64,000 bases of DNA from Pontibacter sp. HSC-14F20 (GCF_019599265.1 NZ_JAHZTC010000004.1:62001-126000); one strand, 5' to 3'. Shown: positions 1-9,161, counted from the stretch's first letter. Notes: a model not told the origin generated them from the letters alone. Numbers and translations: made by a program.

Positions 1-2
1 TG

Positions 3-1118
3 CCGAAATGGATAGAAGTGCCGCTGGTGAAGCATGATTTTGCTAAGGACCCGACCAGGCACCACCGACCGTCTTTTGCTATAAACAAGCTATACCCGAA
101 CGTGAAACTGGTTTGGGAATATCAGGATGACAGCGATGTGGGGGCAGGTACGGCTGCGTACAAAAACCTGGTGATCGCCACCAACACAACCGGCCGGATC
201 TACGCCCTCGACCAGAAAACCGGCGAGCGCAAGTGGACTTACCGCACCAATGGCAAGATCTACTCGACACCGGCTGTGGCCAATGGCTATGTGGTAGTGG
301 GCTCGTCGGATAACAACATCTACTGTCTTTCGGCCAAAACAGGAAAACTGGTATGGAAATTCGCGGCTGACCGGCCTGTGCTCGGCTCGCCGCTGATTGA
401 GAAAGGTATAGCTTACATCGGTGCATCGGATGGCCATTTTCGGGCACTTGACCTGAAAACCGGTAAATTGCTGTGGGATTTTGACCAAGTGAACAACTTT
501 GTGGTGACGCAGCCATTGCTTTACCAGGGCAGGGTATACTTCGGCAGCTGGGGCAATGAGTTTTATGCCCTCGATGCGAAAACAGGGCAGCTTGCTTGGA
601 AATGGAGCAATGGCTCCAGCAACCGCATGTTCTCCCCGGCTTCGTGCTACCCGGTGGCCGCCAATGGCCGTATTTTTATCGTCGCCCCCGATCGTTTCAT
701 GACGTCACTGGATGCCAACACGGGCGAAGTGATATGGCGTGAGCAAATGAAAAAAGGCCGCGTGCGCGAGTCGATGGGCATTTCGAATGATGGCAGTCTT
801 GTTTATGTAAAAACGATGGAAGGGCAGGTATACGGCGTTTCCACGTCTGCCAACAACCTGCAGGTAGACTGGAAATCGACGCTGCAGCTGCCTTACGAAC
901 TGGCCCCTTCGGCTATTATCGAACACAACAATGTCGTATTGGTGCCATCTCACTCAGGCCTGGTCAGCGCACTTGATCGCCGGAAGGGGGAGGTACTTTG
1001 GAAATACAAAAGTTCAAACAGTCTCATGAACCCGGTGATGCCCCTCGGCAAAAACAGGGTAGTAGTGAGCACAATGGATGGGAAAATCGTTTGCCTGGAG
1101 TATAAGCCTGCCAAATAA
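3..1118 (+). CDS. PQQ-like beta-propeller repeat protein, 5'-truncated by window edge
   Basis: The reading frame is open back to the first bases of the window, so the true start lies upstream. The GTG at 18 is only the first possible start inside the window. What is visible is a beta-propeller of PQQ-type repeats, with recurring blades of the form (I/Y)YALDxKTGxxxW, for example around residues 60-75 and 100-115 counted from the GTG. In Bacteroidota this type of propeller is often the C-terminal half of a secreted calcineurin-like metallophosphoesterase. The segment just before the propeller (PLVKHDFAKDPT) fits that linker, but the phosphoesterase part cannot be seen here. The stop lies 53 bp before murQ on the same strand, so the two could be co-transcribed. 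Function beyond a propeller scaffold is not clear from this part. Confidence 0.8.
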   Translation, partial: PKWIEVPLVKHDFAKDPTRHHRPSFAINKLYPNVKLVWEYQDDSDVGAGTAAYKNLVIATNTTGRIYALDQKTGERKWTYRTNGKIYSTPAVANGYVVVGSSDNNIYCLSAKTGKLVWKFAADRPVLGSPLIEKGIAYIGASDGHFRALDLKTGKLLWDFDQVNNFVVTQPLLYQGRVYFGSWGNEFYALDAKTGQLAWKWSNGSSNRMFSPASCYPVAANGRIFIVAPDRFMTSLDANTGEVIWREQMKKGRVRESMGISNDGSLVYVKTMEGQVYGVSTSANNLQVDWKSTLQLPYELAPSAIIEHNNVVLVPSHSGLVSALDRRKGEVLWKYKSSNSLMNPVMPLGKNRVVVSTMDGKIVCLEYKPAK

Positions 1119-1171
1119 GGTATAGCAACAGGTATAGCGATTGATTAAGAAGGATTTATTTAAAACAAAAC

Positions 1172-1984
1172 ATGGAGATTACAACCGAGAAAGACTCGAA
1201 CTATAACAACCTGGAAAAGATGTCGGTGAGGGAAGTGCTGGAGAACATTAACCGGGAAGATAAAAGCGTACCCCTTGCTGTAGAAAAGGCGATTCCGCAA
1301 ATAGAGAAACTGGCCGAAGTAGTAGCCGACCGCATGAAAAAAGGTGGCAGACTGTTCTACATCGGTGCCGGTACAAGCGGCCGACTGGGCGTGGTGGATG
1401 CATCTGAGTGCCCGCCGACCTTCGGTGTGCCATTTGACATGGTGGTAGGTCTGATTGCCGGTGGTGACACAGCCATCCGCAAAGCGGTGGAGTTTGCCGA
1501 AGATGACATGGAGCAGGCCTGGGAAGACCTCAAAGAATACGCCCTCGACGAGCATGACGTGATTGTAGGTATAGCCGCTTCAGGCACAACGCCTTACGTG
1601 ATCGGTGGTCTGCGCATGGCCAATGAGTATGGCCTGGCGACTGGCTGTATCGTGTGTAACACGGGCAGTCCGGTGGCTGCAGAAGCACAATACCCGGTAG
1701 AAGTGGTAGCAGGTCCTGAGTTCGTGACGGGCAGCACCCGCATGAAAGCCGGCACCGCTCAAAAGCTGGTACTCAACATGCTCAGCACTACAGTGATGAT
1801 CCAGCTGGGCCGCGTGCGTGGCAACAAAATGGTCGACATGCAGCTGACGAACCACAAACTATACCACCGCGGCGTGCGCATGGTCATGGCGGAGACGGGT
1901 GCAGATGAAGCAACTGCATCTGTTTTGCTGGAGAAGCACGGCAGTGTGCGGAAAGCAGTGGCAAGCGTGCAGGTTTCGAAGTAG
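1172..1984 (+). CDS. murQ: N-acetylmuramic acid 6-phosphate etherase MurQ
   Basis: Cytoplasmic SIS-domain enzyme that cleaves the D-lactyl ether of MurNAc-6-phosphate to give GlcNAc-6-phosphate and D-lactate. The family signature GAGTSGRLGVVDASECPP is at residues 65-82 and includes E79, the equivalent of the catalytic Glu83 of E. coli. E110 in the FAEDD stretch matches the second Glu. The GSTRMKAGT motif is at 187-195. At 270 residues it has the short form common in Bacteroidota (E. coli has about 298). It is the first clear gene of a plus-strand set followed by an SSS transporter and a D-lactate dehydrogenase, which suits a MurNAc catabolic operon. The codons for VGIAASG carry the GGTATAG heptamer at 1568. 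Confidence 0.96.
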   Translation: MEITTEKDSNYNNLEKMSVREVLENINREDKSVPLAVEKAIPQIEKLAEVVADRMKKGGRLFYIGAGTSGRLGVVDASECPPTFGVPFDMVVGLIAGGDTAIRKAVEFAEDDMEQAWEDLKEYALDEHDVIVGIAASGTTPYVIGGLRMANEYGLATGCIVCNTGSPVAAEAQYPVEVVAGPEFVTGSTRMKAGTAQKLVLNMLSTTVMIQLGRVRGNKMVDMQLTNHKLYHRGVRMVMAETGADEATASVLLEKHGSVRKAVASVQVSK

Positions 1985-2101
1985 GGCCGAACATTACTGT
2001 CTTTCCGGCAAAACTTAGTAACTTACAATCATGTGCGGAAGCGTAAGGTATAGGCAGGAGTGCCGATGACCTGCTTTTGCGAATGAACAATTAACATTAT
2101 T

Positions 2102-3628
2102 ATGTCGCCAATTATCCTTCTCTCTTTCCTGATCGGCTATTTCGCGGTGCTGATAGGTATATCCTATTTTACTTCGAAAGGCGCTTCGGATAACTCCAGT
2201 TTCTTTATTGCCAACCGTAACTCGAAGTGGTACTTTGTGGCCTTCGGTATGATCGGTACTGCCTTGTCTGGCGTTACTTTCATCTCGGTGCCGGGTGCGG
2301 TGGTCAATAGTAGTTTCGGCTATTTTCAGTTTGTGCTCGGCAATACGGTCGGTTTTGTGCTGATCGCTTTTGTGCTGCTGCCGCTCTATTACCGCATGAA
2401 CCTGATCTCCATCTATACCTACCTGGAGAAACGTTTCGGCTACTGGAGCTATAAAACAGGGGCCATGATCTTTCTGGTGTCGCGTACTATTGGTTCGGCT
2501 TTCCGGCTATACCTGGTGGCCATCGTGCTGCAGCGCTTCATCTTCGACGCCTGGGATGTGCCTTTTGTGGCAACAGTAGCAATTTGCCTTGTCCTGATCT
2601 GGCTCTATACCCATAAAGGGGGCCTCAAAACTATCGTAATCACCGACACCCTACAGACCGTGTTTATCATTGGTTCTGTTATCTTTTCCATCATCTTCAT
2701 TGCCAATAGCCTCGACCTGAACATAGTGCAGACGTTTGAAGCGGTGAAGGATAGCTCTTACTCCAAAATATTCTTCTGGGAGGATTTCCTCGGAACCAAG
2801 AGCCACTTCCTGAAGCACTTTATCGGTGGTATTTTCGTGACGATCGCGATGACGGGTCTGGACCAGGACCTGATGCAGAAGAACCTGAGCTGCAAGAACA
2901 TTGGGGAGGCGCAGAAGAACATGCTCACGTTTACTGGTGTTTTCGTGTCGATCAATATTTTCTTCCTGAGTATGGGTGCCCTGCTGTACATGTACGCCGA
3001 AGCAAATGGCATCGATGTAAGCGCGCTGGCTACTCCTGACCATTTGTTTCCGGAAATTGCCCTGAACCACATGGCCATGATTCCGGCCGTTATTTTTATG
3101 CTGGGCCTGACGGCGGCTACCTTTGCCACCACTGACTCTGCCCTGACGGCACTCACAACGTCTTTCTGCGTGGACTTCCTGAACTTTACCAAAAAGGCCA
3201 ACCACGACGATGTGAAGCTGATTCGCACCCGTCACCTGGTGCACATCGGGTTCTCGGTGGTGATGTTGCTGGTGATCCTCGTGTTCAAGCTCATCAACGA
3301 CGATTCGGTAGTGAACGCCATCTTCAAAGCGGCTGGCTATACCTATGGTCCGCTGTTGGGTTTATTTGCTTTCGGTATGGCTAACAAGCGTGCCGTGGCC
3401 GACAAACTGGTACCTTACATCTGTATCCTTTCGCCCATCCTGACTTATGTGCTGGATACCAACTCTCTTGACTGGACTGGTTATGCCATGGGTTTTGAGC
3501 TGATTGTGGTGAATGCCGCTATCACCTTTATCCTGTTGCTGGTAACAAGCAAGCCAGGCGGTGGTATGATGATGGATGCCCTGGAAGAGGCCGAAAGAGG
3601 CACCAAAGTAAAACAAACAACTTATTAA
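2102..3628 (+). CDS. Sodium:solute symporter family protein, candidate MurNAc importer
   Basis: A 508-residue polytopic membrane protein of the SSS (solute:sodium symporter) family, with about 13 hydrophobic segments beginning at residue 3. The family-like stretches YTHKGGLKT (about 170), TGLDQDLMQKN (about 258) and TFATTDSALTALTTS (about 340) are visible. It lies 117 bp after murQ and ends 13 bp before the D-lactate dehydrogenase. In Tannerella forsythia an SSS-type protein (MurT) next to murQ takes up N-acetylmuramic acid. By that precedent and the operon context, the substrate here is inferred to be MurNAc or a related lactyl amino sugar. The sequence alone does not fix the substrate, and sialic acid or another sugar remains possible. 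Confidence 0.88.
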   Translation: MSPIILLSFLIGYFAVLIGISYFTSKGASDNSSFFIANRNSKWYFVAFGMIGTALSGVTFISVPGAVVNSSFGYFQFVLGNTVGFVLIAFVLLPLYYRMNLISIYTYLEKRFGYWSYKTGAMIFLVSRTIGSAFRLYLVAIVLQRFIFDAWDVPFVATVAICLVLIWLYTHKGGLKTIVITDTLQTVFIIGSVIFSIIFIANSLDLNIVQTFEAVKDSSYSKIFFWEDFLGTKSHFLKHFIGGIFVTIAMTGLDQDLMQKNLSCKNIGEAQKNMLTFTGVFVSINIFFLSMGALLYMYAEANGIDVSALATPDHLFPEIALNHMAMIPAVIFMLGLTAATFATTDSALTALTTSFCVDFLNFTKKANHDDVKLIRTRHLVHIGFSVVMLLVILVFKLINDDSVVNAIFKAAGYTYGPLLGLFAFGMANKRAVADKLVPYICILSPILTYVLDTNSLDWTGYAMGFELIVVNAAITFILLLVTSKPGGGMMMDALEEAERGTKVKQTTY

Positions 3629-3641
3629 GAATCTACCCCCT

Positions 3642-6467
3642 ATGAATATAGCCTTGCTTTTGGAGAGTGTTTTACCAAAAGCGCGCATAAGGGCACGCCT
3701 GATCGATGTGGTGTCCTACGCTTCTGACGCGGGCTTTTACTACCTCAGGCCAAAGGCCGTGGTGCAGCCGGTGTCAGAGGAAGAGATCAAACAACTTTTC
3801 GCTTTTTCGCACCAGCACAAAGTGCCGCTGACATTCCGTACAGCTGGCACCAGTTTGTCAGGGCAATCCATTACCGATGGTGTTTTAATAGACCTGAGCC
3901 AGTACTGGAACAAGGTGCTGGTAGAGCAGAAGGGGGGCCAGGTACGCGTGCAGCCCGGCGTGATTGGCGCCATTGTAAATGCGCACCTGCGTCCGTACAA
4001 ACGCAAGATTGGACCCGATCCGGCCAGTATCAACTCGGCTATGATGGGCGGCATCCTTTCCAACAACGCCAGTGGCATGTGCTGCGGCGTGAGCAAGAAC
4101 TCCTACCATACCACCCGATACATCAGCTTTGTGCTGCCAAATGGCAAGTGCTATACCACCGAAAAGCAAATTGATTATCTGCGCTTCAGCGAGGAATGCC
4201 CCGAGCTATACCTGACGCTGCAGCAAATCAAACAACAGATTCGAAGCAATCCGGAACTGCATTACCTGATCCGGCACAAATACAAAACCAAAAACACGGT
4301 TGGCTATTCCGTCAACGCCTTCATTGATTATGAGCACCCGCTGGATATCATGGCGCACTTGCTCATCGGGGCGGAGGGTACGTTGGGTTTCATCGCTGAG
4401 GCCGTGCTGCAAACCGTTCCTGATTATCCGGCCAAATCAACGGCGCTACTTTATTTTCCTGACATTTATGCCGCCTGCCAGGCCATCGTGCCGCTGACAG
4501 AGGCTGGTGCTGAGGCTGTGGAACTGATGGACCGTGCTTCGCTGCGCTCTATTGAGCACATGGCGGGAGTTCCGGCTGTTATCAAAACATTACCCGAAAC
4601 TGCAGCAGCTCTGCTGGTAGAGTTTCAGGCGAATACGCACGACGAAGTACAGGAGAAGATCCTCAAATTCATGGCGCTGGCACCAGAGTTGGCTTTACTG
4701 GAGCAACCGGTGTTTACAACTGATCCAATTGAGCAAGGTTTGCTGTGGAAAGTACGCAAAGGTATGTTCCCGGCCGTGGGTGCCGTACGTGCCAGCGGCA
4801 GCACGGTTTTGCTCGAAGACATTGCCGTACCTGTTGCCCAGCTTGGCGATGCCATACTTGACCTCCAGAACCTTTTCCACCAGTACGGTTATTATAACGC
4901 CATCATCTTTGGTCATGCCAAGGACGGCAACATCCACTTTGTGGTGACACAGGCTTTCGACACACCGCAGGAAGTTACCCGTTACGACCGCTTCCTGAAA
5001 GAAGTGGTGAAGCTGGTGGTGAAAAAATACGAAGGCGCCCTGAAGGCTGAGCACGGAACGGGTCGCAACATGGCGCCGTTCGTGGAAACCGAATGGGGGC
5101 CGGAGGTATACCGCATCATGAAGACGCTTAAGCAGATCGTTGATCCGGAGAACCTGCTCAACCCCGGCGTGATCATCAACCACGATAAAAACGCGCACAT
5201 TCAGAACCTGAAGGAGCTGCCGAAGGTGGAAGAAGAGGTGGACCGCTGCATGGAGTGTGGTTTCTGTGAGCACAAATGCCCGAGCCGCAACCTTACACTC
5301 ACGCCACGCCAGCGCATTGTAGTGCGCCGCGAGTTACTCAATCTGCAACGCAAAGGAAAAAAGAAAGAGCATAAAGAACTGCTAAACCAGTACCAGTATG
5401 ATGGCCTGGACACCTGCGCGGTAGACGGCCTTTGCGCCACTGCCTGCCCGGTTGACATCAACACCGGTGACCTGGTGAAGCGCCTGCGCCGTGAGAACCA
5501 CAGCGAACTGGCAAACAAGGTGGCGCTGCTGGTAGCCAAGAATTTCAGACCTGTTTCGTCAACCGTGAAGTTTGGTCTGCAGGCAGGGGCTGGGGTGAAC
5601 AAGCTTTTTGGAGCCAACACCCTGAGCCGGTTCACGGAAGAAGTAAAAGACATGATCCCGGCCTTCCCGCTCTGGACGAAGCAACTGGCCCCGGCACCAG
5701 GTATAGCCAAATCGATGGCTAATGCGACTGCTCCTGTGGCAGAGGCTGCTGTGGTTTATTTCCCGACCTGCATTTCGCGCACTATGGGCGCAGCAGAGTC
5801 TGGCAAGAAAAACATCATCGACACTTTCAAGAGTGTATCCGATAAAGTGGGCTTGAAGTTCACGATTCCGGAGAATGTGCAAGGGGCGTGCTGCGGGCAG
5901 ATTTTCTCGTCCAAAGGGTATAGCCAGGCTTATGCCTACACCGCCAACGAAACCATTGAGAAGGTATGGCAATGGACCGAAAAAGGCCGCCTGCCGCTGG
6001 TGCTCGATATTACCTCCTGCACCCAGACGCTAAAGAACTGCCGACCGGTACTCACAGCTGAGAACAAACACAAATTTGACGCCATCCAGATCATCGACAG
6101 CATCGACTACATTGCCGACTTTATTTTGCCAAAGGCTACGGTGCTCCGCAAAAAAGCGAATGTGGTGCTGCATCCGGTTTGCTCTTTGCAGAAAATGGGA
6201 CTGGAAGGGCGCTTTGTAGGTATAGCCAGACAACTGGCCGAAGAAGTGACGGTGCCCATGCACGCGGGTTGCTGCGGTATGGCCGGTGACAGAGGTTTCT
6301 TAGTTCCGGAGCTCACCGCTTCTGCCACAGCACCAGAAGCTGCGGAAGTGAAACAGCGTGAATACGATGGCTATTATTCTTCAGCTAAGACCTGCGAAAT
6401 GGCGATGACGGAGGCGGTTGGACGCAACTATGAGTCGATTGTTTATCTGCTGGATGAGTGTTTGTAG
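3642..6467 (+). CDS. FAD-linked D-lactate dehydrogenase with C-terminal Fe-S/CCG module
   Basis: A 941-residue flavoprotein. Domains in order: FAD_binding_4 (about 35-180, with RTAGTSLSGQS at 66-76), FAD-oxidase C-terminal domain (about 270-520), two ferredoxin-type cysteine clusters (CMECGFCEHKC near 534-545 and CAVDGLCATACP near 591-602), then a GlpC/heterodisulfide-reductase-like region with CCG motifs (ACCGQ near 749 and GCCGMAGD near 876). This arrangement is typical of membrane-associated quinone-linked D-lactate or D-2-hydroxyacid dehydrogenases. It would oxidise D-lactate to pyruvate and pass electrons through the Fe-S centres. It starts only 13 bp after the SSS transporter stop, and MurQ two genes upstream produces D-lactate, which makes D-lactate the likely substrate. 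Glycolate or another 2-hydroxyacid cannot be ruled out. Confidence 0.92.
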   Translation: MNIALLLESVLPKARIRARLIDVVSYASDAGFYYLRPKAVVQPVSEEEIKQLFAFSHQHKVPLTFRTAGTSLSGQSITDGVLIDLSQYWNKVLVEQKGGQVRVQPGVIGAIVNAHLRPYKRKIGPDPASINSAMMGGILSNNASGMCCGVSKNSYHTTRYISFVLPNGKCYTTEKQIDYLRFSEECPELYLTLQQIKQQIRSNPELHYLIRHKYKTKNTVGYSVNAFIDYEHPLDIMAHLLIGAEGTLGFIAEAVLQTVPDYPAKSTALLYFPDIYAACQAIVPLTEAGAEAVELMDRASLRSIEHMAGVPAVIKTLPETAAALLVEFQANTHDEVQEKILKFMALAPELALLEQPVFTTDPIEQGLLWKVRKGMFPAVGAVRASGSTVLLEDIAVPVAQLGDAILDLQNLFHQYGYYNAIIFGHAKDGNIHFVVTQAFDTPQEVTRYDRFLKEVVKLVVKKYEGALKAEHGTGRNMAPFVETEWGPEVYRIMKTLKQIVDPENLLNPGVIINHDKNAHIQNLKELPKVEEEVDRCMECGFCEHKCPSRNLTLTPRQRIVVRRELLNLQRKGKKKEHKELLNQYQYDGLDTCAVDGLCATACPVDINTGDLVKRLRRENHSELANKVALLVAKNFRPVSSTVKFGLQAGAGVNKLFGANTLSRFTEEVKDMIPAFPLWTKQLAPAPGIAKSMANATAPVAEAAVVYFPTCISRTMGAAESGKKNIIDTFKSVSDKVGLKFTIPENVQGACCGQIFSSKGYSQAYAYTANETIEKVWQWTEKGRLPLVLDITSCTQTLKNCRPVLTAENKHKFDAIQIIDSIDYIADFILPKATVLRKKANVVLHPVCSLQKMGLEGRFVGIARQLAEEVTVPMHAGCCGMAGDRGFLVPELTASATAPEAAEVKQREYDGYYSSAKTCEMAMTEAVGRNYESIVYLLDECL

Positions 6468-6564
6468 AAGGTATGGCGCGTGCGTCTACGCTCGTGACTA
6501 CGATAGAGGGGCTTCTGGACTAGGTATAGGTATAGCTTACATTGCTTTCTAGCAACTGAAAATG

Positions 6565-6773
6565 CAGGTATAGCTAACGTTATTGTTTCATAGCTTGCCC
6601 TGGCCGGGCGGGCCTTACTTTTTTGCTTGATGGGGGTAGGGGCCCTCGATAAAGAAAAAATCGAGGGGCCCTACCCCCACTCGCTGAACGCTCAAACAGT
6701 GGGTAGTCATTTGGTGCACCGGTCTGGTGCTATACCTTCGTAGCCCTCGTACAAGTTAGTCTTGCTATACCTG
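6565..6773. repeat. MITE-like intergenic repeat, copy A, with inverted heptamer ends
   Basis: A 209-bp non-coding element that begins with CAGGTATAGC (6565) and ends with CTTGCTATACCTG (6761-6773), so the ends are inverted. Inside is a CATAGCTTGCCCTGGCCGGG / GGGCCTTACTTTTTTGC segment shared with copies B and C. Next is a long GC-rich hairpin (GGGGGTAGGGGCCCTCGA with its complement across an A-rich loop, about 6630-6681), then CTCGCTGAACGCTC and GGTGCACCGG. It fills most of the 372-bp gap 6468-6839 between the convergent D-lactate dehydrogenase and the small minus-strand gene. Its arms are in the same order as in the copies at 50224 and 59514. A further tandem pair of the heptamer (6523-6535) lies just outside. 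No coding sequence is visible in the gap. Confidence 0.72.
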
Positions 6774-6839
6774 AGAGTGGTATTTTATCACAGTACTTCT
6801 ACCTGAAGAATTGTTAATAGCAGATAACACCCCTCTCGA

Positions 6840-7040
6840 TCATTTAATAATGATAAGCTCTAAAATTGACACTACTACGAGTAGTATAAAGGTGAGAAGG
6901 AAAGCTTTGTAGCCTTTAGTTTTGCCTTTATCATTCCGCCTTAGGAAGCCTATTATTAAATTCCAGAACGTAAGGCTTATACCCACTATAACTATTAAGC
7001 TTTTAGCTAAAGTGAGTATACCTAAGATTGTAGCACTCAT
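6840..7040 (-). CDS. Small two-helix membrane protein, hypothetical
   Basis: A 66-residue reading frame with two hydrophobic helices (about 5-32 and 46-64) separated by a basic loop RRNDKGKTKGYK, giving a hairpin topology. I do not recognise a family. No strong ribosome site precedes the ATG, which is common in Bacteroidota. The gene lies downstream of the DeoR-type regulator on the same strand, with 37 bp between them. The base composition is more AT-rich than its neighbours. Most likely a real small inner-membrane protein, but a chance frame is possible. Confidence 0.5.
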   Translation of the reverse strand: MSATILGILTLAKSLIVIVGISLTFWNLIIGFLRRNDKGKTKGYKAFLLTFILLVVVSILELIIIK

Positions 7041-7077
7041 AAAGAGCTGTGGTAATATCCTTATTGGCCAGTTCTAC

Positions 7078-7821
7078 TTACACCACCTCAATCATCGCGG
7101 CGTACTCTCTCAAGCTCGCATCCTCCGGCTTCAGATCTGTTACCAGGTAATGAATTGAATTCAGGTCGCATACCTTCATATTCTGGTCGGAGCCGAGTTT
7201 TTCGGCGATGGACATAATAGCGGTCTTCTTGGCCGAGCGAATCATGGCTTTCTTCACCTGCACTACTTCCCAGTCAGAGTCGGTGAGGCCGTCTTCTATG
7301 GAGAGAGAGTTGGTGCCCAGTATACAAAGGTCCACTTTGATTTCGGAGAGCTGGTTGACCACCTGTGCGCCGATCATGATGTGGGAGTTCTTGGATAGCT
7401 GACCGCCCAGCAAAATTACGTTGATGTTCGGGCGTTCGGCCAGTTCCAGCGCCATCAGCGGACTCACCGTAAAGAAATTGCAACGCAGCGTGTCTGGAAT
7501 CATACGGGCTACTTCGATCATCGTGGTACCGCCGCCAACCAGTATGCTCATGCCATCTTTCAGGAGGTCAATCACTTTGCGGGCAATCTCCTTCTTCGAC
7601 TCCTTCGCGTATACCTCTGACTGACTGAAAGGATAATGGAAAGACTTCGATAAAGCACCACCGTGTACCTTCAGAATCTGACCGCTTTCTGCCAGTTCGT
7701 TCAAATCTCTTCTAACCGTATCTTCCGACACGTTGAGCTTTAAACTCAAATCCGATGAAAGCACCTTGTTGTGCAGATTGATCTGCTTTATGATAAAAGC
7801 CTGCCGTTCCTCCTTAAGCAT
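7078..7821 (-). CDS. DeoR/GlpR-family transcriptional regulator
   Basis: A 247-residue regulator with an N-terminal winged helix-turn-helix (residues 1-57; recognition segment VSEDTVRRDLNEL at 31-43, then ILKVHGGA) and a C-terminal DeoR sugar-phosphate sensor domain (about 75-235, with GGGTTM near 97 and LGTNSL near 169). Members usually bind a phosphorylated sugar and repress sugar catabolic genes. Here it sits at the promoter-distal end of the minus-strand NagX-like and GH3 genes and is surrounded by MurNAc/GlcNAc salvage genes. It is therefore a plausible amino-sugar-phosphate regulator (AgaR/GlcNAc type). The effector cannot be read from the sequence. A Bacteroidota -7 box lies at 7848-7855, so it probably also has its own promoter. 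Confidence 0.9.
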   Translation of the reverse strand: MLKEERQAFIIKQINLHNKVLSSDLSLKLNVSEDTVRRDLNELAESGQILKVHGGALSKSFHYPFSQSEVYAKESKKEIARKVIDLLKDGMSILVGGGTTMIEVARMIPDTLRCNFFTVSPLMALELAERPNINVILLGGQLSKNSHIMIGAQVVNQLSEIKVDLCILGTNSLSIEDGLTDSDWEVVQVKKAMIRSAKKTAIMSIAEKLGSDQNMKVCDLNSIHYLVTDLKPEDASLREYAAMIEVV

Positions 7822-7847
7822 TATGTTTGTTTTTGATAGCTAAAAGC

Positions 7848-7855
7848 CAAATATA
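7848..7855 (-). promoter_or_regulatory. Predicted -7 box (TATATTTG) of the DeoR-type regulator
   Basis: On the minus strand the sequence reads TATATTTG, an exact match to the Bacteroidota -7 consensus TAnnTTTG, 27 bp ahead of the regulator ATG. The expected -33 TTG is not obvious, so this is a partial prediction. Confidence 0.4.
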
Positions 7856-7908
7856 GATTTTTTTCTGAAAATATACTGTCAGAATCTTTATATAGAGAAT
7901 CCCTTAAA

Positions 7909-7935
7909 GTCCTGAAAATTCTGATTCAGACAAAA
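7909..7935 (-). repeat. Short dispersed intergenic repeat, copy 1
   Basis: On the minus strand this reads TTTGTCTGAATCAG-AATTTTCAGGACT. It nearly matches the segment at 50133-50159 (TTTGTCTGAATCAG-GATTTATAGGACT). Both copies are intergenic. No coding potential is seen. It is a second small dispersed repeat type, distinct from the heptamer-bounded elements. Confidence 0.5.
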
Positions 7936-7985
7936 AAAACTGCCCCAGCTAAGGAACAGGCTTTCGTATATGTATAAGCTTTGGG

Positions 7986-9161
7986 CTATACCTTCACATA
8001 AATCTTTTTCTTGTCCATCCAGAAACCAATTACCCACATCACGAGCATGTAACTGAGTGCAAACATAAGGGAAGCGGCTTCCCCTGCTGACCAGCTCAGG
8101 AAGAGTTTGGTGTAGAGCCACTTTTGTAAGCTCATGTCGCCAATCCGGATGAAGTTAAGCAGCTTGATGACCAGTGTGGCGAAGGCGAAGATGAAGAGCG
8201 GATTCTTGCCGAATGCCTCGAAGAAGTAAGACCATTTCACAAAGCCCAACACTTCGATCACCAGCATCAGCCCGGCAATCAGCATTACGCTCAGGCCAAC
8301 GGAGTGCAGCACGTAAGAACTTGTCCAGATCGGCTTGTTGATCGGAAAATAGATATCCCAAACCAAAGCCATAGCCACCATTGCGGCGCCTGCCAGCAAA
8401 AGTTTAAAGACGGTGCTCAGGTTGTTGCCGCTTTTCTGGATGAAGAGTCCGGCAAAGTAACCGGCCAGCACGTTCACCGTGGCGGGCAGTGTGCTCAGTA
8501 ATCCTTCCGGGTCGAAAGGTATACCGAAGCCTTTGTAGAGGTTGGTTGCAGGTATAAACAGGTCGTCGAATTTGCGGGCGGCATTGCCGGCGATGCTATA
8601 CGGATCAGCGGAGTCGCCGAAGAAGAACATCACAGCCCAGTAACCCAACAGCACGACCACACTGAAAATAGCGGCTCCCCTGAACTTGAGGTAATGCACG
8701 GCCAGCGAAGCAATAAAGTAGCAAAGCGCTATACGCTGCAGCACGCCCATGATACGAACCGCCGTGAAATCCTTCAGCACGATAACTCCATCCGGATTGC
8801 GGGTGATAAAAGGGAAGAGGTTGAGGAACAGGCCAATCAGGAAGATAAGCACTGTGCGTTTAATCACCTTGCGCAGAAATACACTATCGGGTTGCCTTTC
8901 GAACTTGCGCATACTAAAGCTCATGGCATTGCCTACCACAAACAGGAAAGACGGGAAAACCAGATCGGTCAGCGTAAAGCCGTGCCAGGCAGCATGTTTG
9001 AACGGCGCGTAAATGCTGCCCCAACTACCGGGGTTGTTTACAACGATCATTAGCGCAATGGTGAGGCCCCGGAGCACGTCGAGTGAAAGGTAGCGCTCAT
9101 ACGTTTGCGGTCTGAGTAAACCTGCGCCTGTGAGGGGAGGGGCTGTAGAAAGTTTAGTCAT
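7986..9161 (-). CDS. NagX-like membrane protein (DUF5009/heparan-glucosaminide acetyltransferase-like)
   Basis: A 391-residue multi-pass membrane protein of the COG4299 group, related to the eukaryotic lysosomal enzyme HGSNAT and to bacterial NagX. The N-terminal signature RYLSLDVLRGLTIALMIVVN (about 23-42) and the following NNPGSWG and GFTLTDLVFPSFLF stretches are characteristic. About ten hydrophobic helices follow. Bacterial homologues occur with nag genes and are assigned to GlcNAc or chitobiose handling at the inner membrane, but the reaction is not established. Here the start is 92 bp downstream of the secreted GH3 enzyme that would release GlcNAc, and both are on the same strand. Import or trans-membrane acetyl transfer to an amino sugar is the inferred role. 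The stop codon is formed inside a CTATACC heptamer. Confidence 0.82.
   Translation of the reverse strand: MTKLSTAPPLTGAGLLRPQTYERYLSLDVLRGLTIALMIVVNNPGSWGSIYAPFKHAAWHGFTLTDLVFPSFLFVVGNAMSFSMRKFERQPDSVFLRKVIKRTVLIFLIGLFLNLFPFITRNPDGVIVLKDFTAVRIMGVLQRIALCYFIASLAVHYLKFRGAAIFSVVVLLGYWAVMFFFGDSADPYSIAGNAARKFDDLFIPATNLYKGFGIPFDPEGLLSTLPATVNVLAGYFAGLFIQKSGNNLSTVFKLLLAGAAMVAMALVWDIYFPINKPIWTSSYVLHSVGLSVMLIAGLMLVIEVLGFVKWSYFFEAFGKNPLFIFAFATLVIKLLNFIRIGDMSLQKWLYTKLFLSWSAGEAASLMFALSYMLVMWVIGFWMDKKKIYVKV

Noticed and set aside
6523-6535. Tandem heptamers as a possible CRISPR or direct-repeat array.
   Set aside because: There are only two overlapping units and no regular spacers; no cas genes are present anywhere in the window.
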